In this document: in pieces, positions 34,180 through 46,694 of the stretch | Layout of the letters: the number at the start of each line of letters is the position of its first letter | How positions within the stretch are numbered: position 1 is the first letter of the stretch | Assembly: GCA_009823505.1 (NCBI GenBank) | Contig: VZQC01002907.1 | Span: 2,173,145-2,237,144, forward strand | Direction of reading: 5' to 3' | DNA from: Rhizomys pruinosus | Taxonomy: Eukaryota > Chordata > Mammalia > Rodentia > Spalacidae | Length of the DNA: 64,000 bases | Notes under the pieces: model-generated | Database searches by the model: none | What the model was told of the DNA's origin: nothing | The model's input: only the letters and a program-made list of their open reading frames with translations | Made by a program: the position numbers and the translations under genes

Positions 34180-35680
34180 ATTCTGATGGTTCTACCTTCT
34201 CTATCCAGGATCTAACATAACAAGGGTCATTAACACTGACTCCGCCCACCATCCTCCCTCTACCAGGTTATCCCCTCATCTCACTGTGATTCTTCCTGTT
34301 CTAGCTCCCTTGCTGCCTCTGTTGACCAGTGAGTCAAAAAGGACCCTTTATTATCTGAGTCAGACCACAATTCCTCAGCTCAGAAACCACCAATAACTTC
34401 TTACCCCATTGCAACCAGAAATCAGAACCTTGCACTGGCTCCCCAGACCACCTACGAGCTGGGACCTCATTGTGTCTCTGATGTCACCCTGCTACTTATC
34501 CCAGCCCACTCAGCCCCAGCTCCGTGGCATTCCTCAGAGCTTCTAGTATGTTCTGACCTGAGGACCTTTGTGCTGGCTGCACCCTCTGCCTGCTACATTC
34601 CCCAGGCCTGCTCAAGGTCAAGTCTTTGCTCTAGTGTCCTCTTCTCCACTGCAGCATCCCTCCATAGCACTCCATCTTCCCCGGGAGCATCCCATATCCC
34701 TCGCTGCTGTTTCTTTTCTCTGTGACACTCCTCACCATCCCCTTGTCTCTACCTTCACCACTTCAGTCTGTTCGTCCTCCGCGCTTTCCTTCCCTCTGCC
34801 CATTGCAGTGAGGACTGCTTTGTTATTAGTTTCCTGCCATCTCCCCAGTGCCTGGAATGGAGATTGCATTCAGTAGGCATTCAATAATTATTTTCTCAAT
34901 GAAGAATGCTTGAACAGCCTCTGGTAGCACTCCTCAAGAGCAGTGTTCCCATTCCTGGGTCTTGCAGCAGGGTTGTCCCCATCATGTTGGAACCAGGGTG
35001 TCCTCTAGGTCTGACAAACTCTTCCAAGAAGAGCCATGCTTCCTTCACCCCTCCTCCAGCCCCAGCCCTAACTAGGCCCCAAAGGGACTCATGCTTGCAC
35101 AACCCCATCAGTACCACAAGAACTCATGCAATTGGGAGATCTTTCTTACTCAGAGAAATCCACACCCTGCCTGCAAGCCTGGAACACAAAGGTTCCATGT
35201 CGGAGTGAGATGATAGCATTGCTGCTCGTGGTGACTGGGAGTGGTAGAGCCAGGTCTTGAACCTGTGTCGGTAGGACTCCTGAGCCATGTGCTTTCACAG
35301 TATCACCTACCTACACTTCTTAACCCACTCAAGTGGGAAACCACACAGTTCTAGAACTCAGCTCATTCCCAGCTGGGAACAGTCTGCCTTCAAGGTGGTC
35401 CTAGGCATCAGCTCTAATGCTCTTCTTAGCAGCTTGCTTGATCCTTCACTGCAGATAGGCCATCCACAGGCTGGTCTGCAGAGGAGTGCATGATTGGGTG
35501 TAGCCTGAGGGCTGACTGGAGGATAGCAGATGGATCTGTTTTTGTGATGAGAGTTGGAAGCTGTAGGATGCCAGGCTGACCTGCTTGGCTGAGCTGGATG
35601 AAAAAAATGCTGAACTGAGTTGTTGGCATGTGGTTCTTTTGTCCTTCAACCTGAACTTGAGATTCTGTGATTACTGATAT
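34180..35680. other. Non-coding unique stretch
   Basis: C/T-rich unique sequence with open frames up to about 100 codons but no recognisable domains or splice-consistent family match. A MIR-like relic lies near 35200-35300. Confidence 0.6.
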
Positions 35681-35681
35681 A

Positions 35682-35684
<3 letters not shown>

Positions 35685-35727
<43 letters not shown>

Positions 35728-35800
35728 CACTCTCTCTCACACACACACACACAAGAGAGAGACAGAGACAGACACATAGAGACAGAGACATAGAGAGAGA
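35685..35800. repeat. (CT)n, (CA)n and (GA)n compound microsatellite
   Basis: CT run (35685-35722), then CA, then GAGACAGA units. The CT and GA arms are complementary and could form a hairpin in RNA. Confidence 0.95.
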
Positions 35801-36382
35801 GACACTCCCAGCCCTGACCTATCCTCATCCACTGCCCAAGGTAAGACCAAGGAAGAAAGCTGTGCCTGTCTACGTAGGCCAGCAGGCCAAATCCAAATCC
35901 TTTGCAGTGTCTGCAATTGGGCTACTCAAAAGTACGTTCCAGGGAACAGCAGCCTCACCTGGGACAGGTTAGAATGCAGATACCCAAACTCTCACCCACA
36001 CCCACCAAGTCAGCACCCACACGCTAACAAGATTTCCAAGTGGCTCCTATGCACATAAAAGCCCTGGATACGACTGTCTGTCTGTGGCTCTGAAGGTCTA
36101 GCCTTCCTCTGCTGCCTCGGCCTCCGCCTTCCACCCTCTGCTCCAGCCATCAGTTCCAACACATCCCATCCCGTGCAGTTACTACAGGCCCACTGCTCTG
36201 TCTTGGAGCAAGGCCTTTGCATATGCTGTTCCTTTCCTCTCTATTTCCCTGATCGGTTTCCATTCATTAGAGAACTTACCTTGGCCACCTGCCCATATTT
36301 CCCAGGTTGGATTAGGTACTGGCTGGTTCCACAGCACTTAAACTTCTATTGAAGAATTTAGTCTTCTACATTTTCCTTTTTA

Positions 36383-36601
36383 AAATACTTTATTTTTATT
36401 TTATGTATACAAGTGTACTGCTTGCTTGTAGGTAGGTGCACCCATGTGGTGCAATGCCCACAGAGGTCAGAAGAGAGTGTTGGGTCCACTGGAACTGGAG
36501 TTATGGGTGATTGTTAGCTCCCATGTGGGTGCTGGGAATTGAACCTGGGTCCTCTGCAAGAGCAGTCAGTGCTCTTAACATCTGAGCCATCTCTCCGGCC
36601 C
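36383..36601 (-). repeat. B2 SINE, minus strand
   Basis: The reverse complement begins GGGCCGGAGAGATGGCTCAG. It ends directly before the CT array at 36627. Confidence 0.92.
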
Positions 36602-36626
36602 TCTACATTTTCATTCCGAGTTTAGG

Positions 36627-36672
<46 letters not shown>

Positions 36673-36722
36673 CTCTCCCCCCTCCCTCCCTCCTTCCTTC
36701 TCCCATCCTCCTTCCTTTCCTT
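36627..36722. repeat. (CT)n passing into C/T-rich tract
   Basis: Pure CT units to about 36668, followed by CCCTCCCTCCTTCC text. Confidence 0.95.
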
Positions 36723-39139
36723 CCAAGATGAGAATTCCTTGAGGGCAGAGGCCATGTCTTGATCTGGACTATTGAGTTCTTAAAATTCAGATGTGAAGTG
36801 ATGTTTATTTAACAGCTATTGGGTTTGAGCCATGGTAGGAAAGCTTGAAGAGTCATGGCTCCTGCACATTACCTCTAACCAGGCTTAATTAACTAGATAA
36901 ACCTTGAAGGAGACTTGGAGTTCCAAGACTTCAGGCCAAGATATTAACACAGCCCAAAAACAAAGTCCCAAGGAGTCCAGACACAAATTAGCCAAATCCA
37001 TCTTGTTTGTGGGCCAGGTCAGCCTCGTGGTGAATTTTGGGCTTTCTTTCCAGCCAGCTTACGAGCATGAAGGTCTGAGCTTCAAATTCTTCTTGTACGG
37101 AAGCCTGTAGACTATGGGCTTATGGCAAGTTCAGAGACAAGAGTAGGCCATTCACAGCCTTGATGTAGAACAAGTATGTATGGGCTCTGAGCTCCAGCAG
37201 TATGACACAGGGAGGTTCACTACTCCATACACTGCATAAGGCTTGTCAGGCTCCATTGAGATGGTGAGTTTAAAATGCTGTACACAGTGGAAGAGCTATC
37301 GGCGGGATGGAGGAAATCAGAGTTAGAGATGTCTCAAAGCCAATGGCCAGGTGCCATTTCTTGGACACAAGATTCAGGCCAAGCCTTGACATTCAGATGC
37401 TCTGCGAACACCCTTAAAATTAATTACCTGTCGCTGCTCTGCTCATTACTCCCTTGCGATTTCAAAGAATTCACGTTTATCCCTCAGTTGATTTTTATAA
37501 ACAGCCTGGGCTGCTGCTGTTGCAGCCACACCTCTGAGTCTTAGTTTCTCCACGTCCAGGACAGTGCACGCCATGCCTTCTGGCGGGCTTCTTTGAGAGC
37601 TACAGCAAGAGAAACTGCTCACCCCAGTGTCCAGCATGCAGTAGGTGCTTAATAAATGCAAAGTGCCATTCTGACCATGGGATGAAGAAAGAGCACTGGA
37701 TGAGGGGACGAAAGGCCACAGCTCTAACGTGAGTGACAACGTAGATTTGGCAAGTCCTGCTTGCCTCTTGAGACCTCAGTTTCCCCACTTTTCCACAAAG
37801 GTGGGCAGGCTTTGTGGCTCTTCCTGCACTGAAGCTGTCTGATTTTTGAAACTGTTAACCCAACCTAGGGCTAGGGTCATGGAATTGGCCCTCAGCCCTG
37901 GGCCAAATTAACACTTTGCTAAGAACAGCCAAAAGCTTTGCTCCACCAGCAGCTGCTTTGATACACAAGACAGGGAATCAGCCAGGGATCCAGGGATCTT
38001 ACAGAGTTTTGTGCAAAGTTCAGCCCTGACTCTTATCTGAGGTTCAGAATCTGCTGCTGGTTGCCATGACTACGGACAGCAGCATCTAAGCACCAGGTCT
38101 CTGATTAGCAGGAATTCTGGAGGAGGCCTCGAGGAATTCAGCACCAGTGGCTCCCCCTCCTTCTGTGGAGGGGAACGTGCCAGCCTCGACTCCTTGGTTT
38201 CAACCATTCCCCGAAGATCTTGCCTTCCTTTAAATATTTTTAAAAATTCAAGATCGAATAGCCGTATGGTGAGAGCAAAGCAGTTGTTGGTGCTTTAGCA
38301 AAAATGGAACGTAGAATTTTTCTCAGAGCCCCGGAAGGAGGGAAAACACATAGGTAGGGGTTGGAGCTGAGGTCTGGTTCCACTGAAGAGCTGTCTGTGG
38401 TGTTCTGCATTCTCTTCTTCCTTTGAACTCAACATCTTTATTTGTAAGAAGCGGTTGACTCTGACCTATGTTCCCATAAGGATCAGTCACCAGAATTCAC
38501 CTGTCCACCCATCCAGCCATCCAGCCATCTACCCCATGTCTGTTCATTCAACAAACGTTCTTTCAGCAAAAAGATGCACTGTCGGACACTATCTCTGGAG
38601 ACCTGGTGGCAAGAGGAGATCGGCTCCCTGTCTCTGGAACTTATATTCTAGTCCAGAAGACAAATAGTTCTCCAAGACCGCATAGAGCGATCATTTCAAA
38701 TAGTAACAAATGTGATGAAGAATGATGCAGCAGGCCCCACGATTCCCACCACAGGCAAAGGGGGCATGAGGTGGGATGTGGGGGTCAGGGACAGCGCTCT
38801 TCAAAGGAAGCAGGGTGAGGAGGCCTCCATGCAGGCTACGGGGGGAGCTGCATGCCAGGGGGAGGGATGGCAAGAGCAAAGGGCCAGGCAGGAAAGCTTT
38901 TGACCTATTTGAGAAACAGCAGGGAGGTCATGTCACTGCCACAGAGGAGGGAGGGGCAGGGAGAGGAACAGAGAAGGGGTTGGAAGTGGGACTGAGGCCA
39001 GATCCTATGAGGTCTGTGGACTTTATTCTTGATCTGACAAAAGGTTAAATTACTTGAGATGTTTCTTTAGCATAGAGATTCCTGGGTCTTTACCTCTAAG
39101 ATTCTAATTTATTACCTGTAGAATAGGACCTAGAATCTC
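36723..39139. other. Non-coding stretch, largely unique
   Basis: No exon supported. A MIR-like minus-strand segment lies about 37610-37800. The part at 38040-38150 has neural-type regulatory words (see findings). Confidence 0.6.
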
Positions 39140-39147
39140 TATTTTAC

Positions 39148-39362
39148 TATTTTATTTATTTTTATCTTATGTGTATGAGTGTATTGCCTGCATGTGTGTA
39201 AGTGCACCTGTTATGCACTCCCACAGAGGTCAGAAAAGGGCATCACATCTGCTGGAATGGGAGTTACAGATGGTTGTCAGCTGCCACGTGGGTGCTGGGA
39301 ACCAAAGCCAGGTCCTTTGCAAGAGCAGCCAGTGCTCTTAACCACTGAGCCATTTCTCCAAT
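39148..39362 (-). repeat. B2 SINE, minus strand
   Basis: Reverse head 'tggagaaatggctcagtggttaag'; A-tail on + strand as TTTTATTTATTTTTATCTT. The short TCTCTATTTT duplicates flank it (about 39135 and 39368). Confidence 0.9.
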
Positions 39363-39466
39363 TCCCCATCTCTATTTTTAAGACTTCACTAGGAGCCTTT
39401 GATAATTTGCCAGGTTTGGAAAACATAACTCTGAGTTCTCTCTCTTCTGGTTTTAAGAAACCTGAG

Positions 39467-39800
39467 CAGGGCTGGAAGATAACTCTGCCAGTAAAGCGCT
39501 TGCTGTGCAGGGATGAGAACCTGAGTTGCATCCTCAGAACCCAGGTAGGAAGATGGGCATGGTAGTGCACACTCGGAATCCCAGTGCTGGAGAGATGGAG
39601 AAAGGAGGATTCCTGGGGCTTACTGGACATCCATCCTAGACCCCACATGAGTTTCAAGTTCCAGAGAGAGGCCTTATCTCAAAAACTCCAGGTAGACAGC
39701 TCTTGAGGAATGACACACAAAATTGACCTCTGGCCACAACATGTACACATGCACATGTGCACACACACATAACCATACACACACACACACACACACACAG
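39467..39800 (+). repeat. B4-type composite SINE
   Basis: GGGCTGGAAGATAACTCTGC head, then 'gggcatggtagtgcacactcggaatcccagtgctgg' (B1-like part), followed by CACACA tail at 39758-39800. This tRNA-plus-7SL-like composite is the B4 pattern. Confidence 0.8.
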
Positions 39801-40692
39801 AAAAAGAAAAAATAAAAGAAAGTTAAGTTATAAAATGTTAGAACACACTGAAATAAGACCTTTAATGTTATATCTTCCCTTCAGTATTTTGTGTAGACTT
39901 TATTATATTTCCCTTTGTTTTACTGCAAACTCCCAGGTGGGATATCCAAGTCCAGGAAGGTGGAACTAGCAGTTGGAGAGACAGAACAATGTAACACGTT
40001 ACACAATGTAAAGTTACATAAATTCCTGCACCTCCATTGCACCTGTCCACAGAAAGCCCTGCAAAAACCTAGTCCCTGATCTCACCTCTTCCGACTAGCC
40101 CTCCTGTTCTGTTCCTTGTGTCTGCCAAGGGTCTCTGGACCTGATACTCATTTCACCTGGAGTGAAAAATCCCCCTCTCTGCAGACTCCTGTGTAGAAGA
40201 GATGTATTGCTGAGCGATAAATTACTCCACATCTTCGTGGCTAAAAAAATCCCAATAAGCAGTAGTGTTTCTTTTCTCTGAGTAAAGTTATACTTCTTTT
40301 TACCTGCATGCAACTTTACTATTAAAATGTGAATCTCTAAATGTGTTTTGGAATTAACCTATAGTTTATTTTCAGATTTTGTAATTTTGATTTATGCGTG
40401 AAGTGTATATATGCATATTTTGGAACAATATAAAATCAAAGGGAACAAAAAAAGAGAGAGAAAAACCTATTCAAAGAACTGACCAAAACAGTAAACTTGT
40501 GCATTGAAAAGGTTATAAAAGACTGAGAAAAAGATGCAAGACAGGACTTAATATGTATGACAGAATCCATGAGCTCTGGCAGGAGGGTTGGGGGGGGTAT
40601 GAGGGGTGGGCATGGATGGGGGAATGAGTCTAAATTTGATTATGAAATGTATGAAATGCGCTCAATAAAATTTTAAAAAGACTATTTTTAAT

Positions 40693-40925
40693 AGGTTTTT
40701 AATTTATTTATTTATTTATTTTTATGTGTATGAATGTACTGTCTGCATGTAGGTTTGTGCACCCATGTCGTGCAATGCCTCGGAGGTCAGAAGAGGGTGT
40801 CGGATTCCCCTGGAACTGGAGTCAAAGACGGTTCTCAGCCGCCATGTGGATGCTGGGGATCGAACCTGGGTCTTCTGCAAGAGCAGTCGGTGCTCTTAAC
40901 CACTACGCCATCTCTCCAGCCCCCC
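40693..40925 (-). repeat. B2 SINE, minus strand
   Basis: The reverse complement starts GGGGCTGGAGAGATGGCGTA after a C10 run at 40920-40930. It belongs to the CpG-containing subfamily of the 19229 and 33506 copies. Confidence 0.94.
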
Positions 40926-41346
40926 CCCCCAATTTTTTTTTAAAAAAGGAAATAAAAAGAATTCAGCTGTATGGTTCTGGCTCGAAATATCTCATGAGGT
41001 TGTCCTTGGATGCTGAAAGGTCTGTGTTCTCGCCCAAAACTGGATCACGGTTCACTTCCAAGTAGTTCACTCACGTGGCTGAGTATTGGAAGGAGGACTC
41101 TCCACAGGGCTAATTGAGTGTTCTTACAACACGGCAGCCAGTACCCCTCAGAGTGATCAGTCTAGGAGAGTAAGGTGAACACTGCCTGGGGACCTAGTTT
41201 GAAAATCATACATGGTTACTTCCATCATTCTACTTGTTACAAAGGGGTTACTAAGTCAATCCAATATTCAAGGGAGAAAAATAAGTTCCTTCTCTTTGGA
41301 TGGCTAAAGTGTAAGGAATCTCTGAACATGCTTGTTCTACCTTGCT

Positions 41347-41565
41347 TTTCTCTTGCTGTGATACACACTGACCAAGAGTAACCAGGGGAGGAAAAGGTTG
41401 ATTTCATCCTATACTTCAGGTCTCAGTCGATCTAATGGCGGCCGATCTAACGGCGGCCGATCTAATGGCCACCAATTTAATGGCAGAAATTCTTCCAGTG
41501 AGGTTCTCTCCTCCCAGTGTACTAGGTTTGTCTCAAGTTGGCACTATGGCTAACTATGACAACAT
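41347..41565 (+). repeat. Decayed interspersed repeat with internal 15-bp tandem units
   Basis: TTTCTCTTGCTGTGATACAC, AGGGGAGGAAAAGGTTGATT and a terminal TCAAGTTGGCACTATGGCTA place it with the 27-kb family (tentative). Four 15-bp units occupy 41428-41487. Confidence 0.6.
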
Positions 41566-43490
41566 TTTAAGCTACTCCATTCTCAGAGTTAGCCCCTAAT
41601 CTTCCAAATACCTACTCTCTGTTGCTCCGCAAAAGGGTCTTCTCTGACTACACTAAACAATAGCCACTCTCTCCTGTTTTCCAACTCCATGTCCTCTCTC
41701 CTCATCATAACTGATCACCATTCAATTATTCACACTTTGCATACTGCAGTGTTAACGGTCTCCTCATCACAGCAGCCACCCTGATCAGGTCACTGCATTC
41801 CCACACTGGGAACTGGCAACCAGTGATTCTTAGCTAATGAATCAAAGTTAGCCTGGCCCGAGGAAAGAGGCAGCCTTTCTGGGGGCTCAGTAGAAATTGT
41901 TAGGTTTGGGTTATCAGAGAAGAACCTGGACAACAACATGTGATGTAGGATAAATGGACAGAAAAAGAGTGATGAAATGGAAACCTCCTAACAGAGAAAT
42001 GAGGCGAGAGGTTTGGGGAAAACCAAGGCTGAGCAAGCTGGAAAGCAGTTCTGGAAGCTCAGAGTTGTCATGGAGGAGGCTGGGCAGCCTTGATTAGAAT
42101 CTCCATCCTCCTGGGCTCCCAGCATCCCCCCAGCTCTGCTTCTGAAGATGCACCAATAAGCGGCTGACAGAGATGGATGTGTTGTTCTGCCCTTCCTTCC
42201 GTATTGACTAGGCTTGGCTTGCTCCTTGGCAGCCCTAAGGAACAGGGGGCTTATCAGATGCATTCATCCTGAGTTATAAAACCAGTCTCGAAGCGTTGGC
42301 TGCGGGAGCCTGGTGCAGAAGAAGTGCTAATGCCTTTGATCAATGTTTGACACATAGTCTGAAGGCAGGGTGAGCTCAAATACACCTATGACCCTCAAGC
42401 TACTGATTCCTCTTGGAATGTGGTATGGAGCAAGGACTCTGAACAACAAGCTCCTCAAAGATTGAGTGGCTAGGCGATTTCTTGTTCCTTTCCGGGACTC
42501 AAATAGATGAGGTGCATTGGTGACCATGTTTTATTTGGTAGAAAGAGGGAATTCCAGGGCTTCATGGGAACTGCTGTCCTAAGTAGGGGACCTCACACTT
42601 ACTAGAAATACCAGATTACCTGGTTTACAAGGAAGGAAAAGCAGTAGAAAATGCATGTTTTCTAGTTGTTTCATTTTTGTCCTCACTAGAATCAACAGTG
42701 CATAAACTGATAAACTGTGTTAATACTGAGGAAACTGAAACTCAGATATCAAGTGACTAGTGCTAAGTCTATAGATAGTAAAGGGAGAAGGCAGCGTTTG
42801 AATCCAGGCATGCAATCCTCCCTTCATATCCAGTAAGGATATGTTTGAAGACCACAGTGAATGCCTGGAACCAAGAATAGTGCTTCACCATATATATATA
42901 TAATATATAACTATATAATATAATAATATAAATTATATATTAAATGGTTCAATAACGAATATATTTTATTCGTCCTTCAAATATCTTACTGTACTTTCAC
43001 AGTCTCACTTAAATGAAGCATTTGTGGCTTCCCAATGGCCTTTTCAAATTTCTAATATCACTATCTTGAACTCTGGAATCATTATTAAGTACAAAAGAAG
43101 TGACCTGAGCACAAACACTCCAGTACCATGACAGTTAATCTGCTAAAGATAACTACTAAGCGACTGAAAGTTGGGCAGTATATACTATGTGGATATGTGG
43201 GATAAAGGGATGGTTTATGCCTCAGGCAAGATGCAGTAGGAGAGCACAAGTCTTCATCATTCTAAGAGAAGTCATATTTACACTTATGATTTGTCTAGTG
43301 CTGGAATTTTCCATTTAATGTTTTTTGGAGCATGGTCGGCTACCAGTTATGGACGTCATGAAAAAGCAAAACTATGCATAAGAGGGGACAAATAAAACAG
43401 AGAAATGGGCACAGCCAACAAAACAGACTTTAAACTGATCCTACCATGCTGGAGAAGAAGCGAGATAATGATTTCTAAGTCTTTGCTATG
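41566..43490. other. Non-coding stretch upstream of the first exon in the window
   Basis: Mostly unique. A TATATA-rich region lies at 42892-42965 and MIR-like text near 42600-42800. No exon seen. Confidence 0.6.
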
Positions 43491-43494
43491 TTTT

Positions 43495-43634
43495 AGTCTG
43501 GATAGGATAAGATAGGATAGGATAGGATAGGATAGGATGGGATAGGATAGGATAGGATAGGATAGGATAGGATAGGACAGGACAGGACAGGACAGGACAG
43601 GACAGGACAGGACAGGACAAGACAGGATAGGATA
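43495..43634. repeat. (GGATA)n/(GGACA)n pentanucleotide microsatellite
   Basis: GATAG units (43500-43575) switch to GACAG units (43576-43625), then two GATAG units. It lies 350 bases before the exon at 43985. Confidence 0.97.
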
Positions 43635-43984
43635 TGCTGCAGTAACAAGTAAATACCAAGATCTGAGTAGCTTGCTTGAGTTTCAGTTTATTTCTCTTAT
43701 AAAATCTGATGTGGTTTAAGTATCTCTCCTTGTTGTAGTAGCTTCAATTTTCAGAATACGTAGATTTCAGAGTGAAAAGACAGAAGAGAAAGAGGGAGAT
43801 ATGTGGAACCTTGATTTCCTTGAACTGGAAATGACACATCACTCCACTCAGAGATAGTAGACCAAACATAATCTAATGATCTCCATATTATTGTAAGGGA
43901 ATCTAGCAAACCTTAGGTCTGAATGTTTAATGAAATGGCTCCAAATATCCTAACACTTTTACTTTCTTATTTCTTCCCCTATAG

Positions 43985-44131
43985 GACAGAGTCCCAGACC
44001 AGCCTGCTGCTCCCTGCCCAGGATGGGTCTTCAGAAAACCTGGGTCAGCGTCTGGCCACTGAGGCTTTTGGTACCAGTAGCTGGAGAAGAGAGAAGGCAT
44101 GCCGGGAGCTGGGTTCTGCCAGAGCACACAG
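43985..44131 (+). CDS. Srrm4: Srrm4 coding exon (probably exon 2), 147 nt
   Basis: This is the first Srrm4 coding exon in the window. SRRM4 (nSR100) is a nuclear Ser/Arg-repetitive protein that promotes inclusion of neural microexons. The exon starts after a TTCTTCCCCTATAG acceptor with the third base of a split codon, and ends AG before a gtgaga donor at 44132. It encodes 49 codons beginning near residue 44. The translation contains TESQTSLLLPAQDGSSENLG and then a segment ending CRELGSARAH, which matches the N-terminal linker of SRRM4 as I know it, with a few substitutions against human. It is less basic than the following exons. The start codon and conserved N-terminus are not in this window. 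The match was made from memory of the family, not by search. Confidence 0.93.
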
Positions 44132-44389
44132 GTGAGATGCTGCCCCTTCCTTTCAGTCCAATGGTAAAAGTCAAGTTGAAGATATAAAAATGAAGTTTGC
44201 CTCTCTGGCCCCTTCTCTTTAACAAGCTCTTCTTTTAGACCCTTAAATCATGGGTCAACAAATGTTTTCTGTAGTGGACTGGACAGTCTATATTTTAGGT
44301 TTGCGGAACCAGTGATTATTGCCACAACTAGCTTGATCCTCGCAACGAATAGGCATACTGGATTTCTGGTGAAAAAGTGTTTACAAAAG

Positions 44390-44760
44390 CAGGAGTGTAC
44401 TGGACAGCTTTAGTTGTGAACTCGACACACCTGGGAAGAAGGAACCTTATTTGGAGAATTTCCTTCATTTGACTGGCCTGTGGCAATATTTGTGGGGCAT
44501 TTTCTTGATTGTTGAGTGATATGGGAGGGCCCAGCCCTCTGTGTGCAATGCTACCCCTAGGCAGGTACTCCTCTATTGTATAAGAAAGCAGGTTGAGTAC
44601 AGGCCAGAGGAGCAACTCAGTAAGCAATGTATTTCCATGGTCTGTGCTCCATATTCCAGCACTGAGTTCCCGCCTTGGCTTCCCTTGATGATGAACTGTG
44701 GTATAAGCCAAATAAACCCTTTCCTCTCCAAGTTGGTTTTGGTCAGTGTTTTTGTTTAGT
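44390..44760 (-). repeat. Decayed rodent repeat, minus orientation
   Basis: CTGGACAGCTTTAGTTGTGA, CTCGACACACCTGGGAAGAA and AAATAAACCCTTTCCTCTCC are the reverse of the family at 27.0 kb. Family name is uncertain. Confidence 0.6.
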
Positions 44761-45015
44761 TTTGTTTTAATACAAGGAAGAGTTTATTTGAGCTTATGGT
44801 CTAGAGGGGGGAGGCATGAAAACAGAGATGGCCAGAGTGGAAAGCCAAAGAACAATATCTTCAAGCAGGCAGAGGAAGCAGAGTAGAGCCAGACTGGAAG
44901 TGGGCGTGGCTATATACCCTCAAAGCTCTCCCCCCAGTGACATGCTTCCTCCCACAAGGCCACACCTCCTGAAACCTCCCAAAACAGCACCATCGAATGG
45001 GACAAGATGTCCAAC
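44761..45015 (+). repeat. Decayed rodent repeat, plus orientation
   Basis: AAGAGTTTATTTGAGCTTAT through CACAAGGCCACACCTCCTGA follows the same type of repeat in the opposite direction to its neighbour. Confidence 0.5.
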
Positions 45016-45544
45016 TACTTGCTTATGGGGGACATTCTCTGTTGTGCAATAAGAAAATATCCTTTCCCTCCAGCTTTATTCAGAGACTGGTGATTTATGA
45101 ACATCTCCATCTGCACTGCTTGTTTGTTGTCCAAAGTCCAGTTATACCTGTGGACTATAACCTGTCCCCTAGCTATCATCAGTCAAAACAAACTGTCACA
45201 TCTTTTTTGATTCTATGATCATCTGCTTTCTATTTTCTTTTTTCCTACCTTTTGAGAAGTCTCACTAATTATTATATATTTATATATAAATATATGATAT
45301 ATTAATATATATAGTACTATATACATTACTCAGCTTAGATGAGCTAGCTCCCATCCATGTGACAAACACATAAGAAAACAGAATGAGTAAAGAGTTATTT
45401 TGACTGATGGTTTCAGAGACTTTGGTCTACACCCTCTTGGTTCTGCCGCTCCTGGGCCATGCATACACGGTGAGCCAGGGCATCATAGAGAATACTTATG
45501 GCAGGGCAAAGTGGCTCACCTCATGGCAAATGAGAAAGGAGAGA

Positions 45545-45547
<3 letters not shown>

Positions 45548-45592
<45 letters not shown>
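45548..45592. repeat. (GA)n microsatellite
   Basis: Pure GA run of about 22 units in the first intron after the 147-nt exon. Confidence 0.97.
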
Positions 45593-45594
<2 letters not shown>

Positions 45595-46694
45595 ACTTCA
45601 CTAGTGAGCCTCCGCCCTCTTCCATCATTGTTTCTCCTAGGCCCAGGGGGTAATACCACCCACATGTGTGGCTATGTCTCTCCCCCCTCCGTTCCTGTTC
45701 TGGGGTCACTGACTAGTCTTGGCTGGCCAGCCAGCAAGTCCCAGGGATCCACTTGTCTCCACTGCCCCAGTGCTGTGATTGCAAACACACTCCACCAGGC
45801 CTGACCTTCTCACAAGGTTCTGCAGACCTAACTCAGGTCTTCATGCTTGCACAACAAGTTCTTTGCTAAATGAGCCATCTTTATAATCCGTCTTAAAGCC
45901 TGGTCCTTACTGATGTATTAACGTACCACTCCTGTGTGCCATGGGCCTCTGTGTACCCTTCCCTCACACTGGGTCCTCTCCCTTCTCAGTGACAGGCAGA
46001 AAACAGAAAGAGGATGTTAATGTAATTTTATAGATAAAGAAACTCAGGCCAATTGGTAGCAGGACTGGGGATGATGGCTCAAGGTTTCTTCTTCTGTTCT
46101 GGAGTTCTTGGCTTAAGGTAGAAGTTCAAAGACTTCCTGGGCATCCATTTGAGAATCTTCTCCAGAAAACAATGCTTGTGTTCCCAAAACACTGAAAACC
46201 TGTACATCATTTCAAAAGGTGCATGGATGCTGGTGTTGTTAAGGATCTTGATTCTAAGAGATATACTTACTCAATTTTCAAGAAGTGGCTTAGGAAGCCA
46301 GTGCAAAGAAGCCACCCCCCCCCCAGATGCTACCTCGACCACAGGTTTTGGTTGGACTGTGACTTCACTGAGGGAGAAACAGTTAAGTCCAAACAGACCC
46401 AGAAATGAAGAGAAGTTCAGCATCAAATCTAAGGAGTACTTTTGAGGAAACAGGTAGAAAAGCTGTTTCTATAAGAGGATGTGGAAGCTCAGGAGAGAAA
46501 AGGGGGGAAGGGAAGTTGTACACTTTTGAAATAGCATCTTCCAGACATGTATGCTTGCCTTTGGACCCTGCCCCAAACAGAGTGGCTGTGGCAGAGTCCG
46601 CAGCCTCCCTGCACTTCGGTTAAACAGCTATAAATGTGAAAGTGGAAATCTTGTTTCCAAGGTTTTTGTGAGGATTAAATTGGATCAGGCACCC

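Larger units (their letters stand above)
1..43984 (+). other. Srrm4: Probable Srrm4 intron 1 (3' part)
   Basis: No convincing exon was found on either strand before 43985. The ORFs here are short and lie in SINEs, microsatellites or sequence without recognisable domains. Because the exon at 43985 starts near residue 44 of the protein and SRRM4 has a long first intron (recalled), this stretch is read as intron 1. A separate non-coding transcript cannot be excluded from sequence alone. Confidence 0.75.

Noticed and set aside
33500..34180. tRNA genes suggested by box A/B-like text
   Set aside because: The tRNA-like heads belong to B2 SINEs with A-rich tails and target duplications; no cloverleaf with proper acceptor stem is supported.
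43500..43630. CRISPR-like regular repeats
   Set aside because: Simple pentanucleotide microsatellite in a mammalian intron; no spacers.
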